From Paenibacillus oryzisoli (lineage in GTDB: Bacteria > Bacillota > Bacilli > Paenibacillales > NBRC-103111), in the NCBI RefSeq assembly GCF_001653565.1, contig NZ_LYPB01000089.1, positions 38,851 to 102,850 of the forward strand: a stretch of DNA of 64,000 nt, written 5' to 3'. Of this stretch, positions 17,590-26,935 are shown piece after piece; position 1 is the first letter of the stretch; each line of letters starts with the position of its first letter. The translations under genes and the position numbers were made by a program. The notes below the pieces were generated by a model. It saw nothing but the letters and a program-made list of their open reading frames with translations. It made no database searches and had not been told where the DNA came from.

Positions 17590-18381
17590 TTACCGTACAA
17601 TACGCGTACCAATGCCCTCACCTTTCAAAACCTTGCTTAACACGTTCGGCTTCGAACCGTTCACGATAACCACTTCTTGCACTTGCCCTTGTATACAAGC
17701 AATCGCTGCACGAACCTTAGGAATCATGCCGCCATAGATGTCGCCACTTGTAATCATTTCTTCAATCTGCGCTACACTGACGACAGGAAGTACTTGCTTC
17801 TCGCCATCTACAACTTTCATGATGCCAGGAACATCGGTCACGACAACCATCTGCTCCACGCCAAGATGAGAAGCGACAGCACCAGCCGCCGTATCGGCGT
17901 TGATGTTATACCTTTGTCCGCCATCTGCACCTAAACCAACTGGCGCGATAACCGGGATGTAGCCCATACCGACAATGCCTTGAATCAGCTCCGCATTAAC
18001 CTTCGTCACATCGCCTACAAGACCGACTTCGTGGCTATTCGCCACAGCCCTCGCTTCGATCAAATGTCCATCCACACCGGACAAACCAAGCGCTTTCGCA
18101 CCCGTCAACTGAATACGGCGTACGATTTCTTTATTAATTTGGCCGGATAGCACCATTTCCACGACGTCCAGTACCGCTTCGTTCGTAACCCGCAAGCCGT
18201 TCACGAAACCAGACTCAATGCCGAGCTTCCCAAGTGTGTCCGAAATCGCAGGCCCGCCGCCATGTACGATGACCGTAACAATGCCCTCTTCTTGAAGGTG
18301 ACGCATATCCTCAAAAAAACTAGCAGGCAGCGCCGCAAGCGTGCTGCCTCCGCATTTCATCACAAAGCAATTGTTTTTCAC
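17590..18381 (-). CDS. argB: Acetylglutamate kinase
   Basis: A 263-residue cytosolic amino-acid kinase that phosphorylates N-acetylglutamate. The N-terminal KCGGSTL and VIVHGGGPAIS near residue 40 bind ATP and substrate, and NINADTAAGAVASHL near 160 is typical. The GTG start at 18381 follows GGGGGAG. It lacks the N-terminal extension seen in arginine-inhibited hexameric enzymes, so feedback inhibition by arginine is less likely. It starts 12 bases after argJ. Confidence 0.95.
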   Translation of the reverse strand: MKNNCFVMKCGGSTLAALPASFFEDMRHLQEEGIVTVIVHGGGPAISDTLGKLGIESGFVNGLRVTNEAVLDVVEMVLSGQINKEIVRRIQLTGAKALGLSGVDGHLIEARAVANSHEVGLVGDVTKVNAELIQGIVGMGYIPVIAPVGLGADGGQRYNINADTAAGAVASHLGVEQMVVVTDVPGIMKVVDGEKQVLPVVSVAQIEEMITSGDIYGGMIPKVRAAIACIQGQVQEVVIVNGSKPNVLSKVLKGEGIGTRIVR

Positions 18382-18393
18382 TGAAGCTCCCCC

Positions 18394-19620
18394 TTACGTC
18401 CGATATGCCGCATTAATGCGGACATAATCATAGGTCAAATCGCAGCCCCAGCCCGTTGCTTTGCCTTCGCCCATATGTAAATTCACATGAATTTGAATCG
18501 TATCTGTTTTCAAATATGCCAACGCCGCTTCCTCGTCAAACTTCACGGGGCGCGATTGCTCTAACACGGGGATATCGCCGAGGCGGATATCAACTGTGTT
18601 CACGTTCACCGGCTGCCCGGAGTAACCGACAGCCGCAATGATCCGGCCCCAATTCGCGTCAGCGCCGTATACGGCGGATTTCACGAGGCTCGATCCGATG
18701 ATCGACTTCACGATCTTACGAGCCGCATCGTCGCTCTCAGCGCCGATAACCGTCGTCTCGATCAGCTTCGTCGCGCCTTCGCCATCACGCGCAATCGCTT
18801 TGGCGAGGTATTCGCCAACGTATTGGAACCCTGCCGCGAAAGCTTCCCAATCCGGGTGCCCCGGATGCAGGGAGTCGCCGCCGGCAAGCCCGCTTGCCAT
18901 CACCACGACCATGTCGTTGGTGCTTGTATCTCCGTCAACAGTAATCATGTTGAACGTGTTATCTGTAATCCTGCTAAGCAATAGCTGCAGGTATTCGCTC
19001 TCAATCGGGGCGTCGGTTGTCATGAAACCGAGCATCGTCGCCATGTTCGGGTGAATCATCCCCGAACCTTTCGCCGCTCCGGCAATGTGAACTTCTTTGC
19101 CGCCAATGGTAACACGGACGCACGTTATCTTCTGCACGAGATCCGTTGTCAGGATCGCCTGGCAGAAGTCTTCGCCGCCGTCCAGCTTGATCTTCGCCGG
19201 CAGCTGCTCGATGCCGCTCAGCACTTTACCCATCGGCAGCAACTCGCCGATAACGCCCGTGCTCGTCACGCCGACGTGGTGCTCCGCCACGCCTAGTGCC
19301 TTCGCACTTGCCGCGCGCATCGCGTAAGCGTCGTCTTCGCCTTGCTGCCCCGTGCACGCATTCGCGTTGCCGCTGTTCACGATCATCGCCTGCAGTTTGC
19401 CGCTGGCCCCGATGCTCTCTTGCGTCACGCGCAGCGGTGCCGCTTGGAACGCGTTCAGCGTATACACGCCTGCCGCTGATGCAGGTACATCACAGAGGAT
19501 CGCACCAAGATCATAGCGCTCCGTCTTCTTGAGTCCGCAGTGCAATCCGCCTGCACGAAAGCCCTTCGGTGTTGTTACAGTGCCCTCAGGCACGATAGTG
19601 AAGCTAACTTGATCCGACAT
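18394..19620 (-). CDS. argJ: Bifunctional ornithine acetyltransferase / N-acetylglutamate synthase
   Basis: A 408-residue enzyme that moves the acetyl group from acetylornithine to glutamate, making the pathway cyclic. The self-cleavage site is seen in HPNMATMLGF near residue 193, where Thr of ATML becomes the N-terminal nucleophile of the beta chain. The local G+C is visibly higher than in flanking genes. Presence of ArgJ explains the absence of argA and argE here. Confidence 0.96.
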   Translation of the reverse strand: MSDQVSFTIVPEGTVTTPKGFRAGGLHCGLKKTERYDLGAILCDVPASAAGVYTLNAFQAAPLRVTQESIGASGKLQAMIVNSGNANACTGQQGEDDAYAMRAASAKALGVAEHHVGVTSTGVIGELLPMGKVLSGIEQLPAKIKLDGGEDFCQAILTTDLVQKITCVRVTIGGKEVHIAGAAKGSGMIHPNMATMLGFMTTDAPIESEYLQLLLSRITDNTFNMITVDGDTSTNDMVVVMASGLAGGDSLHPGHPDWEAFAAGFQYVGEYLAKAIARDGEGATKLIETTVIGAESDDAARKIVKSIIGSSLVKSAVYGADANWGRIIAAVGYSGQPVNVNTVDIRLGDIPVLEQSRPVKFDEEAALAYLKTDTIQIHVNLHMGEGKATGWGCDLTYDYVRINAAYRT

Positions 19621-19651
19621 GATCGTCTACTCACCTATCCTCATCTTCTAG

Positions 19652-20701
19652 TTATGGATATACCGGTGCGAACAACAATCCTGTCGTTTCGTCCCAGCCT
19701 TGCATAATATTTAAATTCTGAATCGCTTGACCCGCAGCGCCCTTCACCACATTGTCGATCACCGACACGATGGTTACACGCCCCGTACGTTCATCCACCG
19801 CGAAGCCGATGTCACAGTAGTTCGAACCCATCACTTCCTTCGTTGAAGGATATTTCCCAAGCGGGCGAATCCTTACGAATTTGCGGCCTTCATAGTACTG
19901 TTGGTACTTCTCGATGAACGCTTCCGCTGTATGTTCACCTGTTAGCGTCGCATACATCGTCGCCATAATACCACGTGTCATTGGGACAAGGTGCGTCGTG
20001 AACGTTGTCACAACCGGTTTACCCGCAATGCGGCTCAGCGCTTGCTCAATTTCCGGGATGTGTTGGTGCTTATTTATTTTGTAAGCCGATAAATTCTCAT
20101 TCACTTCAGAGTAGTGTGCACCTAGGCCCAGACCACGGCCTGCACCAGATACACCGGATTTGGCATCAATGATAATCGTGGACGGATCGATCCACCCTGC
20201 TTCAACTGCAGGAATAAGTCCTAGCAGCGTCGCTGTTGGGTAACAGCCTGGATTCGCGATCAGATCACTGCCCTTCACTTCATCTCCGAACACTTCGGAT
20301 AGACCGTAAATCGAACGAGCCAAAGCTTCTTCAGAAGCAGCCGGCTTTTTGTACCATTTTTCATAGTCGCTAGCGGACTTCAGTCTCAAATCCCCCGAAA
20401 TATCAATTACCTTCAGGCCCGCTTCGATCAACTGAGGCGACAACCCCGCACTCACGCCTGCTGGCGTAGCTAGAAACACAACGTCTGCTTTACCAGCAAT
20501 CAAATCGACATCAAGGACATCGAGGATATCCACGACTATTTCCTGTAAATGTGGAAAGTGCTCCGCAAGCGGCGCGCCTGCATTTGATGTAGAAATAACG
20601 GATGTAATCTGTACAAGTGGATGCGCCTGCAAAAGACGAATCAATTCCGCACCACCATACCCTGTTGCTCCAATAATAGCCGCTCTAATGCTTTGACTCA
20701 T
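19652..20701 (-). CDS. argC: N-acetyl-gamma-glutamyl-phosphate reductase
   Basis: A 349-residue NADPH-dependent reductase, first gene of the operon. GATGYGGAELIRLL near residue 12 binds NADPH, and the catalytic Cys lies in NPGCYPT near 150. The ATG at 20701 is eight bases after GGAGG, giving MSQSIRAAIIGATG; the open frame continues 22 codons further through the operator, which is not believable as coding. Expression should be repressed by an ArgR/AhrC-type regulator through the two ARG boxes upstream. Confidence 0.95.
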   Translation of the reverse strand: MSQSIRAAIIGATGYGGAELIRLLQAHPLVQITSVISTSNAGAPLAEHFPHLQEIVVDILDVLDVDLIAGKADVVFLATPAGVSAGLSPQLIEAGLKVIDISGDLRLKSASDYEKWYKKPAASEEALARSIYGLSEVFGDEVKGSDLIANPGCYPTATLLGLIPAVEAGWIDPSTIIIDAKSGVSGAGRGLGLGAHYSEVNENLSAYKINKHQHIPEIEQALSRIAGKPVVTTFTTHLVPMTRGIMATMYATLTGEHTAEAFIEKYQQYYEGRKFVRIRPLGKYPSTKEVMGSNYCDIGFAVDERTGRVTIVSVIDNVVKGAAGQAIQNLNIMQGWDETTGLLFAPVYP

Positions 20702-20732
20702 TCCCATGACCTCCCGATGTTCCGAAAATATA

Positions 20733-20767
20733 TGTATTATTATACATTCGTATACATAATAATTCAA
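20733..20767 (-). promoter_or_regulatory. arg operon promoter overlapped by two ARG boxes
   Basis: On the minus strand TTGAAT (20762-20767), 17 bases and TATAAT (20739-20744) form a good sigma-A promoter. Box 1 (20733-20746) is TGTATTATTATACA, a perfect match to TGNAT-W4-ATNCA and centred on the -10. Box 2 (20753-20766) reads TGAATTATTATGTA on the minus strand, one change from the same pattern and covering the -35. The centres are 20 bases apart, two helical turns, as expected for hexameric ArgR/AhrC binding. Confidence 0.8.
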
Positions 20768-20916
20768 TGAATTTTTTTACGCTCTGGCTTTGACCACAAA
20801 TGCTTTTGGGCAAGGTATTTCAAGGCTTTCATCCGTTAAAATCGAATTAATTATAGTTAACTGAATAGTCTGACTTTATCGACTTGTATGCACATTATGC
20901 ATCAATTTTCGCAAGT

Positions 20917-21105
20917 TGTGCATAAAGAAAGCGCAATTGTTTCCCAAGCTTCTTTCGTTACCCATGGGCTCCGCCCTATCCATTATCCCAAAGACGATAG
21001 TCAGAAGGCAAATTATGTTAGATAGAACTAAGTTATACACACTTGTACACAGGCGTTGTGCATAAGTCAGGGTATTAAGCACAATTTGCCAACAAGTTAT
21101 CCACA
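20917..21105. other. Cluster of DnaA-box-like 9-mers, 3' of yitT
   Basis: Five sites match or nearly match TTATNCACA: 20917-20925 (minus, TTATGCACA), 21033-21041 (plus, TTATACACA), 21043-21051 (plus, TTGTACACA), 21057-21065 (minus, TTATGCACA) and 21097-21105 (plus, TTATCCACA). The 443-base gap from argC to yitT holds these sites, the arg promoter and the yitT terminator, and no gene. Confidence 0.55.
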
Positions 21106-21138
21106 AAAAGAACCATCAGGCATTTTTCTCCTGATGGT
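21105..21138 (-). terminator. Terminator after yitT
   Basis: On the minus strand ACCATCAGG pairs with CCTGATGGT (21130-21138 with 21112-21120) around a nine-base A-rich loop and is followed by TCTTTTT. It begins seven bases past the stop codon. Confidence 0.85.
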
Positions 21139-21144
21139 CCCCCT

Positions 21145-22017
21145 CTACGCATGGCGCTTAAACCCTTCTCCCAACACTTCATTCGTTTCACTCAAAATAA
21201 CAAAAGCCTGTGGATCCACAGATTGCACGAGTGTTTTTAACCGACTGACTTCATTCTGTTTTACGACGACCATCATAACTGTCCGCGATTCTCCCGTGAA
21301 TCCGCCTGAGCCGCTAAGTTCGGTTAACCCGCGATCCAAATCATACAAAATCGCCTTCCGAATTGCATCCGTATGATCCGAAATAATAAAGGCCACTTTG
21401 GCATAGTTGAAGCCGAGCTGTACGATATCAATTGTTTTGGTCGTAACGAATAAGCCGATCATCCCGTACAGGGCATTCTCTGGCGTAAACACCAGGGCGG
21501 AACTGATGATGACAAGTCCATCGAATATAGCTACCGAGAAGCCAAGGCTTAAGCCGGAGTATTTATGTAAGAGTTGTGCCGCCAGCCCAAGTCCACCTGT
21601 AGAGCCGCGCCCTTTAAAAACAAATCCTAGCCCCAATCCTACCCCAATGCCCCCATACACAGCGGCAAGCAGTGGATTATGTGTAGGTACGCCTAGGTGA
21701 CTCGTGATCAGTACGCAGAATGGAAAAATAACTGATCCCACAATGGCTTTAATGCCGAATTTCTTCCCAAGCAGCCATAACGCTAACAATAAAATTGGAA
21801 TATTGAGTGCCCACTGTGTGTACGCTGGATTGATCTGGGTCACTTTCTGCAAAATGGTCGAAATCCCCGATACCCCGCCTGTTGCGATTTGGTTCGGGTT
21901 CAAAAAACTATTAAAGCTTGCTGCCATAATCAGTGATCCGCTAATGAGTAGTATGTATTCGAAAGCGGTATGACTCGGACTTCCGATCTGTATGCGTGGT
22001 TCTCTTCTGCTGGCCAC
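21145..22017 (-). CDS. YitT family membrane protein (DUF161 + DUF2179)
   Basis: A 290-residue protein with five or six membrane segments in its first two thirds (about 20-195) and a C-terminal soluble DUF2179 domain (about 220-285, with RGLTELSGSGGFTG). The GTG at 22017 has AAAGGAGG seven bases upstream and gives VASRREPR (initiator read as Met); longer in-frame starts run back through the prfB terminator. The YitT family is widespread in Bacillota with no established biochemical function. Confidence 0.88.
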   Translation of the reverse strand: MASRREPRIQIGSPSHTAFEYILLISGSLIMAASFNSFLNPNQIATGGVSGISTILQKVTQINPAYTQWALNIPILLLALWLLGKKFGIKAIVGSVIFPFCVLITSHLGVPTHNPLLAAVYGGIGVGLGLGFVFKGRGSTGGLGLAAQLLHKYSGLSLGFSVAIFDGLVIISSALVFTPENALYGMIGLFVTTKTIDIVQLGFNYAKVAFIISDHTDAIRKAILYDLDRGLTELSGSGGFTGESRTVMMVVVKQNEVSRLKTLVQSVDPQAFVILSETNEVLGEGFKRHA

Positions 22018-22043
22018 AGGCAGCCCTCCTTTACACATCAAAA

Positions 22044-22068
22044 ATCCTACACCCATTAGGTGTAGGAT
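22044..22068 (-). terminator. Terminator after prfB
   Basis: ATCCTACACC and GGTGTAGGAT form a ten-base-pair perfect stem with a five-base loop, followed on the minus strand by TTTT. It separates prfB from yitT, and the T-run ends about 20 bases before the yitT ribosome site. Confidence 0.8.
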
Positions 22069-22144
22069 CAACGTTTATGACATGAACCATGCACAGCCCG
22101 GCAAATCAGTTTGCTTATGTTTGGCTCGAGCCGTTGTGCAGGCT

Positions 22145-23258
22145 TTACTCTGGCTTCCGGATTTGGTGACGCAAATACGCGTCAATGAAGGTATCGAGAT
22201 CGCCGTCCATTACAGCTCCAACGTTCCCAGTCTCCGCAGAAGTTCTGTGATCCTTCACCATGCTGTACGGATGGAAAACGTAGGAGCGAATCTGGCTGCC
22301 CCACGCAATGTCCGACTGCTCGCCGCGGATCTCTGCTAGGTGCTTCAATTGCTCTTCGATCTTCCGCTCATAGAGCTTGGAACGAAGCATCTTCATCGCT
22401 TTCTCGCGGTTCTTAATCTGCGAGCGCTCTTGCTGACAGCTCACCACGACCCCAGTCGGAATGTGCGTAATCCGCACAGCCGAATCCGTGGTGTTGATGT
22501 GCTGACCGCCGGCGCCGCTCGCGCGGTACGTATCGATCTTGAGATCCTCGGAGCGGATCTCGCCCACGTCGGTGTCGTCTTCAATCTCTGGCATCACGTC
22601 ACACGATGCGAACGAAGTGTGACGACGGCCAGAGGCATCGAACGGCGAGATCCGAACGAGTCGATGCACACCCTTCTCGGCCTTCAAGTAGCCGTAGGCG
22701 TTGAAACCTGTGATCTGCAGCGTGACACTCTTCACGCCGGCTTCGTCGCCGGGCAAATAGTCGAGTACCTCGACTTTGTAGCCCCGCTTCTCCGCCCAGC
22801 GGCGGTACATCCGCAGCAGCATCTCTGCCCAGTCCTGCGACTCGGTGCCGCCGGCGCCTGGATGCAGCTCTAGAATGGCATTCAGCCGATCGTACGGCTG
22901 ATTAAGCAGCAAGCCAAGCTCGAAGGTTTCGAGCTTCTTGACGAGTGCCGCGATGCCGACTTCGATGTCTTTGACGAGACCCGCATCGCTCTCTTCTTCT
23001 TCGAGTTCGACCATGACCTGAATATCCTCGAACGCATTTGTGAAGCCTTGGAATTCCTCAACAACGCTCTTGATCACGTTGAGTTCTGCGATCGTCTTCT
23101 GGGCACGTTCATTATCGTCCCAGAAGTCTGGCGCGCCCATTTTTTCCTCGAAATCCCCGATTGCTTCTAGCTTATGATCTAAGTCAAAGAGACCCCCGTA
23201 ATTCGGTTAGTCGCTTCGCTGTTTCTCTTAAGTCTTGTTTCACTTCTGGTTCTAGCAT
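22145..23258 (-). CDS. prfB: Peptide chain release factor 2, programmed +1 frameshift
   Basis: RF2, about 370 residues, releases chains at UGA and UAA. The short zero-frame part starts at ATG 23258 (GAGGTG upstream), runs MLEPEVKQDL...LRGSL for 24 codons and hits an in-frame TGA at 23184-23186. The site reads CTT TGA C, and skipping one T continues in the main frame as DLDHKLEAIGDFEEKMG. A Shine-Dalgarno-like GGGGG lies just upstream of the slip site, as in known prfB genes. The GGQ motif (SGAGGQHINTTDSAVRITH) is intact. Annotating only the main frame from 23140 would lose the N terminus. Confidence 0.96.
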
Positions 23259-23313
23259 GTTGTACACCTCGTTTATTCTGCTTGCATGTACCAGGGCTAG
23301 GTTGTTAAGTTTC

Positions 23314-25833
23314 TTACATGCCTTGCCCGTGGCACTGCTTGAACTTCTTGCCGCTGCCGCATGGGCATGGGTCGTTGCGTCCAATACGCTGCTCTTCGTC
23401 GCGTACTAACGGTTTTTTGCCGCCAGCTTCATTCTTCGTGTCAACAGCCTGACCCTCTGCTACCGCTTGGCGCTCCAGGTTGCTCTGTACGTGTGCTTTC
23501 ATAATGTACATCGCGACTTCTTCACGAATGTTATCGATCATCTCTTGGAACATTTCGAAGCCTTCGAACTGATACTCACGAAGTGGATCTGTACCGCCGT
23601 ATGCACGTAAGTGAATACCTTGGCGTAGTTGATCCATCGCATCGATGTGATCCATCCATTTGCTGTCTACCGCACGAAGTGCTACGACTTTCTCGAACTC
23701 GCGCATGAACTCTGCGCCAATTTCTGTTTCACGCTCATCGTACCGTTTGCTCACAAGATCTTTGATTAGCTCGATGATCTCATCTTGCTCTTTGCCCCAA
23801 ATAGTTTGATCGCTAATCTGAGCATCGTCATGCAGCAAGTTATTGTTCACAAAGTTCGCAACCTCTTGCAGTTCCCACTCTTCTGGGATTTGCTCCTCAG
23901 GACAGTGTGCTTTCACGATGCGCTCGATGACGGAACTGATCATGCCCTCAATAACTTCGCGGATATTCTCGGACTCCAGAAGCTCGCGGCGCTGTTTATA
24001 TATAATCTCACGTTGTTGATTCATCACATCGTCATATTGAAGGACGACTTTACGCACGTCGAAGTTGTTACCTTCTACACGTTTTTGGGCAGATTCTACA
24101 GCACGGGAGATCAATTTGCTCTCAATCGGCTGATCTTCTTCCATCCCAAGACGGTCCATCATGGCCATAATATTTTCAGCGCCAAAACGTTTCATCAATT
24201 CGTCCTCTAAGGAGAGGTAGAACTGCGAAGAACCTGGGTCACCCTGACGTCCTGCACGTCCGCGCAGCTGATTGTCAATCCGTCTGCTCTCATGACGTTC
24301 TGTACCTATGATATGCAAGCCACCAGCATCATGTACGCCTTGACCAAGCATAATGTCCGTACCACGGCCTGCCATGTTCGTTGCAATCGTAACGGAACCT
24401 GGTTGACCTGCACGTGAAACAATTTCGGCTTCCTCGGCATGGTACTTCGCATTCAATACTTTATGTTGGACGCCCTTCTTCTTCAGCATGTCGGAAAGTC
24501 TCTCTGAGTTCTCAATGGATACCGTACCGACAAGCACTGGCTGATTAAGTTTATGACGCTCTAGGATCTGCTCAACGACGGCTCTGAACTTACCGTTCTC
24601 TGACTTATACACCACGTCCGGTAAATCCTTACGGATCATTGGACGGTTCGTCGGAACGATAATAACTTCAAGGCCGTAAATTTTCTTCAACTCTTCTTCT
24701 TCCGTCTTCGCCGTTCCCGTCATTCCCGCTAGCTTGCGGTACATACGGAAATAGTTCTGGAACGTAATCGTAGCAAGTGTCATGCTCTCATTCTGAACTT
24801 TCAGCTGCTCTTTCGCCTCAATGGCTTGGTGCAACCCATCACTATAGCGACGGCCCGTCATGATACGGCCCGTAAATTCATCAACGATCATAACTTCTTC
24901 ATCTTGTACTACGTAGTCCACGTCACGTTTCATAATGAAACGTGCTTTAAGCGCTTGTGTGATGTGGTGATTAATGTTTACGTTCTGATGATCAAATAAG
25001 TTCTCAATACCGAAAGCTCGCTCAGCCTTCGCCACGCCATCTTCCGTTAATGCGACAGCACGCACTTTGATATCGATCGTGTAGTCTTCTTCTTCTTTCA
25101 ACGTCGAAACGAAACGGTCAGCCGTAAAATACATATCAGTCGATTTCGCAGCTTGTCCAGAAATAATTAATGGCGTTCTCGCTTCATCGACTAGGATGGA
25201 ATCCACCTCATCGATTACCGCATAGTACAGTGGACGTTGAACCATCTGCTCTTTGTACAGCACCATGTTGTCACGCAGGTAGTCGAACCCGTATTCATTA
25301 TTCGTTCCATACGTAATATCACAAGCATAAGCTGCTTGCTTCTCTTCGTGAGACAAGTCATGCAAGTTAACCCCTACGGTTAAGCCGAGGAACTCGTAGA
25401 TTTGACCCATTTCGCCGCTATCCCGCTGTGCCAAATAGTCATTGACGGTAACAACGTGTACGCCTTTACCAAGCAAAGCATTCAAATAAACAGGAAGTGT
25501 TCCAACTAACGTTTTCCCTTCCCCTGTTCTCATCTCTGCGATACGGCCTTCGTGCAGCACCATACCCCCGATAAGTTGAACGTCATAATGACGTTTTCCT
25601 AGTACACGGATCCCTGCTTCTCTGACTACCGCAAAAGCTTCAGGCAAGAGATCATCGATTTCTTCGCCTTTCTCAAGACGTTCTCTGAACTCAACTGTTT
25701 TCCCTTTTAACTCTTCATCAGTCAGCGGTTTAATACTGGCTTCAAGCTCGTTGATGTAGTCAACGGCCTTGAGCATCCGTTTAATTTCCCGATCATTGGA
25801 ATCACCAAAAATTTTCTTCACTAGTCCTAGCAT
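23314..25833 (-). CDS. secA: Preprotein translocase ATPase SecA
   Basis: An 839-residue motor that drives secretion through SecYEG. Walker A (RTGEGKTLV) is near residue 103, DEVDSILVDEART near 208 and the second nucleotide-binding fold in TNMAGRGTDIMLG near 490. The C terminus carries the zinc motif CPCGSGKKFKQCHG, which binds SecB or ribosomes. The ATG at 25833 follows AAAGGGG by seven bases; a longer frame exists without a ribosome site. It lies 55 bases upstream of prfB, a common Bacillota pairing. Confidence 0.98.
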   Translation of the reverse strand: MLGLVKKIFGDSNDREIKRMLKAVDYINELEASIKPLTDEELKGKTVEFRERLEKGEEIDDLLPEAFAVVREAGIRVLGKRHYDVQLIGGMVLHEGRIAEMRTGEGKTLVGTLPVYLNALLGKGVHVVTVNDYLAQRDSGEMGQIYEFLGLTVGVNLHDLSHEEKQAAYACDITYGTNNEYGFDYLRDNMVLYKEQMVQRPLYYAVIDEVDSILVDEARTPLIISGQAAKSTDMYFTADRFVSTLKEEEDYTIDIKVRAVALTEDGVAKAERAFGIENLFDHQNVNINHHITQALKARFIMKRDVDYVVQDEEVMIVDEFTGRIMTGRRYSDGLHQAIEAKEQLKVQNESMTLATITFQNYFRMYRKLAGMTGTAKTEEEELKKIYGLEVIIVPTNRPMIRKDLPDVVYKSENGKFRAVVEQILERHKLNQPVLVGTVSIENSERLSDMLKKKGVQHKVLNAKYHAEEAEIVSRAGQPGSVTIATNMAGRGTDIMLGQGVHDAGGLHIIGTERHESRRIDNQLRGRAGRQGDPGSSQFYLSLEDELMKRFGAENIMAMMDRLGMEEDQPIESKLISRAVESAQKRVEGNNFDVRKVVLQYDDVMNQQREIIYKQRRELLESENIREVIEGMISSVIERIVKAHCPEEQIPEEWELQEVANFVNNNLLHDDAQISDQTIWGKEQDEIIELIKDLVSKRYDERETEIGAEFMREFEKVVALRAVDSKWMDHIDAMDQLRQGIHLRAYGGTDPLREYQFEGFEMFQEMIDNIREEVAMYIMKAHVQSNLERQAVAEGQAVDTKNEAGGKKPLVRDEEQRIGRNDPCPCGSGKKFKQCHGQGM

Positions 25834-25868
25834 CGGTGAACCCCTTTCCCTTACGTTCGTATCCTTAA

Positions 25869-25898
25869 ATTGTACCACTTATGACAGTCTTGTAGCAA
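25869..25898 (-). promoter_or_regulatory. Probable secA-prfB promoter
   Basis: On the minus strand TTGCTA (25893-25898), 18 bases and TACAAT (25869-25874) form a plausible sigma-A promoter about 35 bases upstream of the secA start. Confidence 0.45.
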
Positions 25899-26026
25899 CA
25901 AACGTGCCTTCTCTTCCTTCTAAAACCTATAGAAATAGGACTTATAAACCATGCTCTTCGTATTTCTAGTATGAAATGGAGTTGCCGCTAACATGCATAG
26001 CCACGTTTATGACTTTATGTTCCGAA

Positions 26027-26066
26027 ATAAACGGCTACGCCGTCCTTCAAGAACGGGAGCGTTTAT
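26027..26066. repeat. Imperfect palindrome between hpf and secA
   Basis: ATAAACG (26027-26033) pairs with CGTTTAT (26060-26066) and inner CCGT with ACGG. The 379-base gap 25834-26212 holds the secA promoter, this palindrome and the hpf terminator; no gene is seen. It may be a further dispersed palindromic element. Confidence 0.4.
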
Positions 26067-26125
26067 CCAGAAATATAAGACAATTTAGTATGTGAAACTT
26101 ATAAAGTCTTATATTTTAAAGGAAA

Positions 26126-26156
26126 GAGCTTAATCCGATGATATCGAATTAAGCTC
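26126..26156 (-). terminator. Terminator after hpf
   Basis: GAGCTTAAT (26126-26134) pairs with ATTAAGCTC (26148-26156). On the minus strand the stem is followed by TTTCCTTT, so it probably ends the hpf transcript; a T-rich stretch on the other side may let it act in both directions. Confidence 0.65.
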
Positions 26157-26212
26157 ATTTGATTATTTTTTATAGGAATCTTGACTAAATGTATGAGGCA
26201 ATTGATTATGAA

Positions 26213-26764
26213 TTACATCGCCGGTTCAATTAAACCGTACTTGCCATCGTCCCGTTTGTAAACCACATTGACTGTGTCAGTCTCCATGTTCGAGAAGACA
26301 AAGAAGTTATGACCCACCATATTCATTTGGAGAATCGCCTCTTCCACGTCCATCGGCTTCAATGTGAAGCGTTTGTTACGCACGAGTTCGAAGTCCTCTT
26401 CTTCTTCCATATAGGAAGCTGCTGCGACTTCTGACTTGAATAAATCACGTTTGCCACCATCTTGGCGAATTTTACGATTTGTTTTGGTCTTATGCTTACG
26501 AATTTGACGCTCTAGTTTGTCCACAACCAGATCAATGGATGCGTACATATCGCTGTTCCGTTCTTCTGCTCTCAGTAGCACGCCACCTGTTAAGAGGATG
26601 CTTACCTCAATGCTTTGAAGACCTTTAACCACGCTTAGCTTTACTTGTACATCAGATGTAAGGGGAGCTTCAAAATACCTCTCTAGTCTATTCAACTTCT
26701 TGTCAACATAGTCTCCGAGGGCTTCAGTAACTTCAAGGTGTTCTCCGCGAATGCTAATTTCCAT
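26213..26764 (-). CDS. hpf: Long-form ribosome hibernation promoting factor
   Basis: A 183-residue protein with an N-terminal S30AE/YfiA domain (about 1-100, ISIRGEHLEVTEALGDYVDKK) and a C-terminal dimerisation domain (about 125-180, RFTLKPMDVEEAILQMN and FFVFSN). The long form dimerises 70S ribosomes into inactive 100S particles in stationary phase. The ATG at 26764 follows GGGAGATG. A TATAAT sequence at 26791-26796 on the minus strand may be its -10 element. Single gene between terminators. Confidence 0.95.
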   Translation of the reverse strand: MEISIRGEHLEVTEALGDYVDKKLNRLERYFEAPLTSDVQVKLSVVKGLQSIEVSILLTGGVLLRAEERNSDMYASIDLVVDKLERQIRKHKTKTNRKIRQDGGKRDLFKSEVAAASYMEEEEDFELVRNKRFTLKPMDVEEAILQMNMVGHNFFVFSNMETDTVNVVYKRDDGKYGLIEPAM

Positions 26765-26850
26765 AGTTAAACATCTCCCTTCCTTCTTACATTATACTAC
26801 ATTCCACTCCAACTTCATAATTCCTTTAAATTCCGAGCTAAACCTCTAGG

Positions 26851-26891
26851 AAAAATATAAAAAACACCCCAGAGTATATTTCCCCAGGGTG
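26851..26891 (-). terminator. Terminator after the cold-shock gene
   Basis: On the minus strand CACCCTGGGG pairs with CTCTGGGGTG, ten pairs including G-T wobbles, around a seven-base loop (26865-26891), followed by TTTTTTATATTTTT. Confidence 0.8.
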
Positions 26892-26935
26892 ATCTTGTTC
26901 ATCGTTGTATGCGATGGCACAATATGTGCCAAAAA

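Noticed and set aside
22340..22873. 177-codon open frame antisense to prfB
   Set aside because: Fully opposite the RF2 gene, low-complexity Arg/His/Leu composition and no ribosome site.
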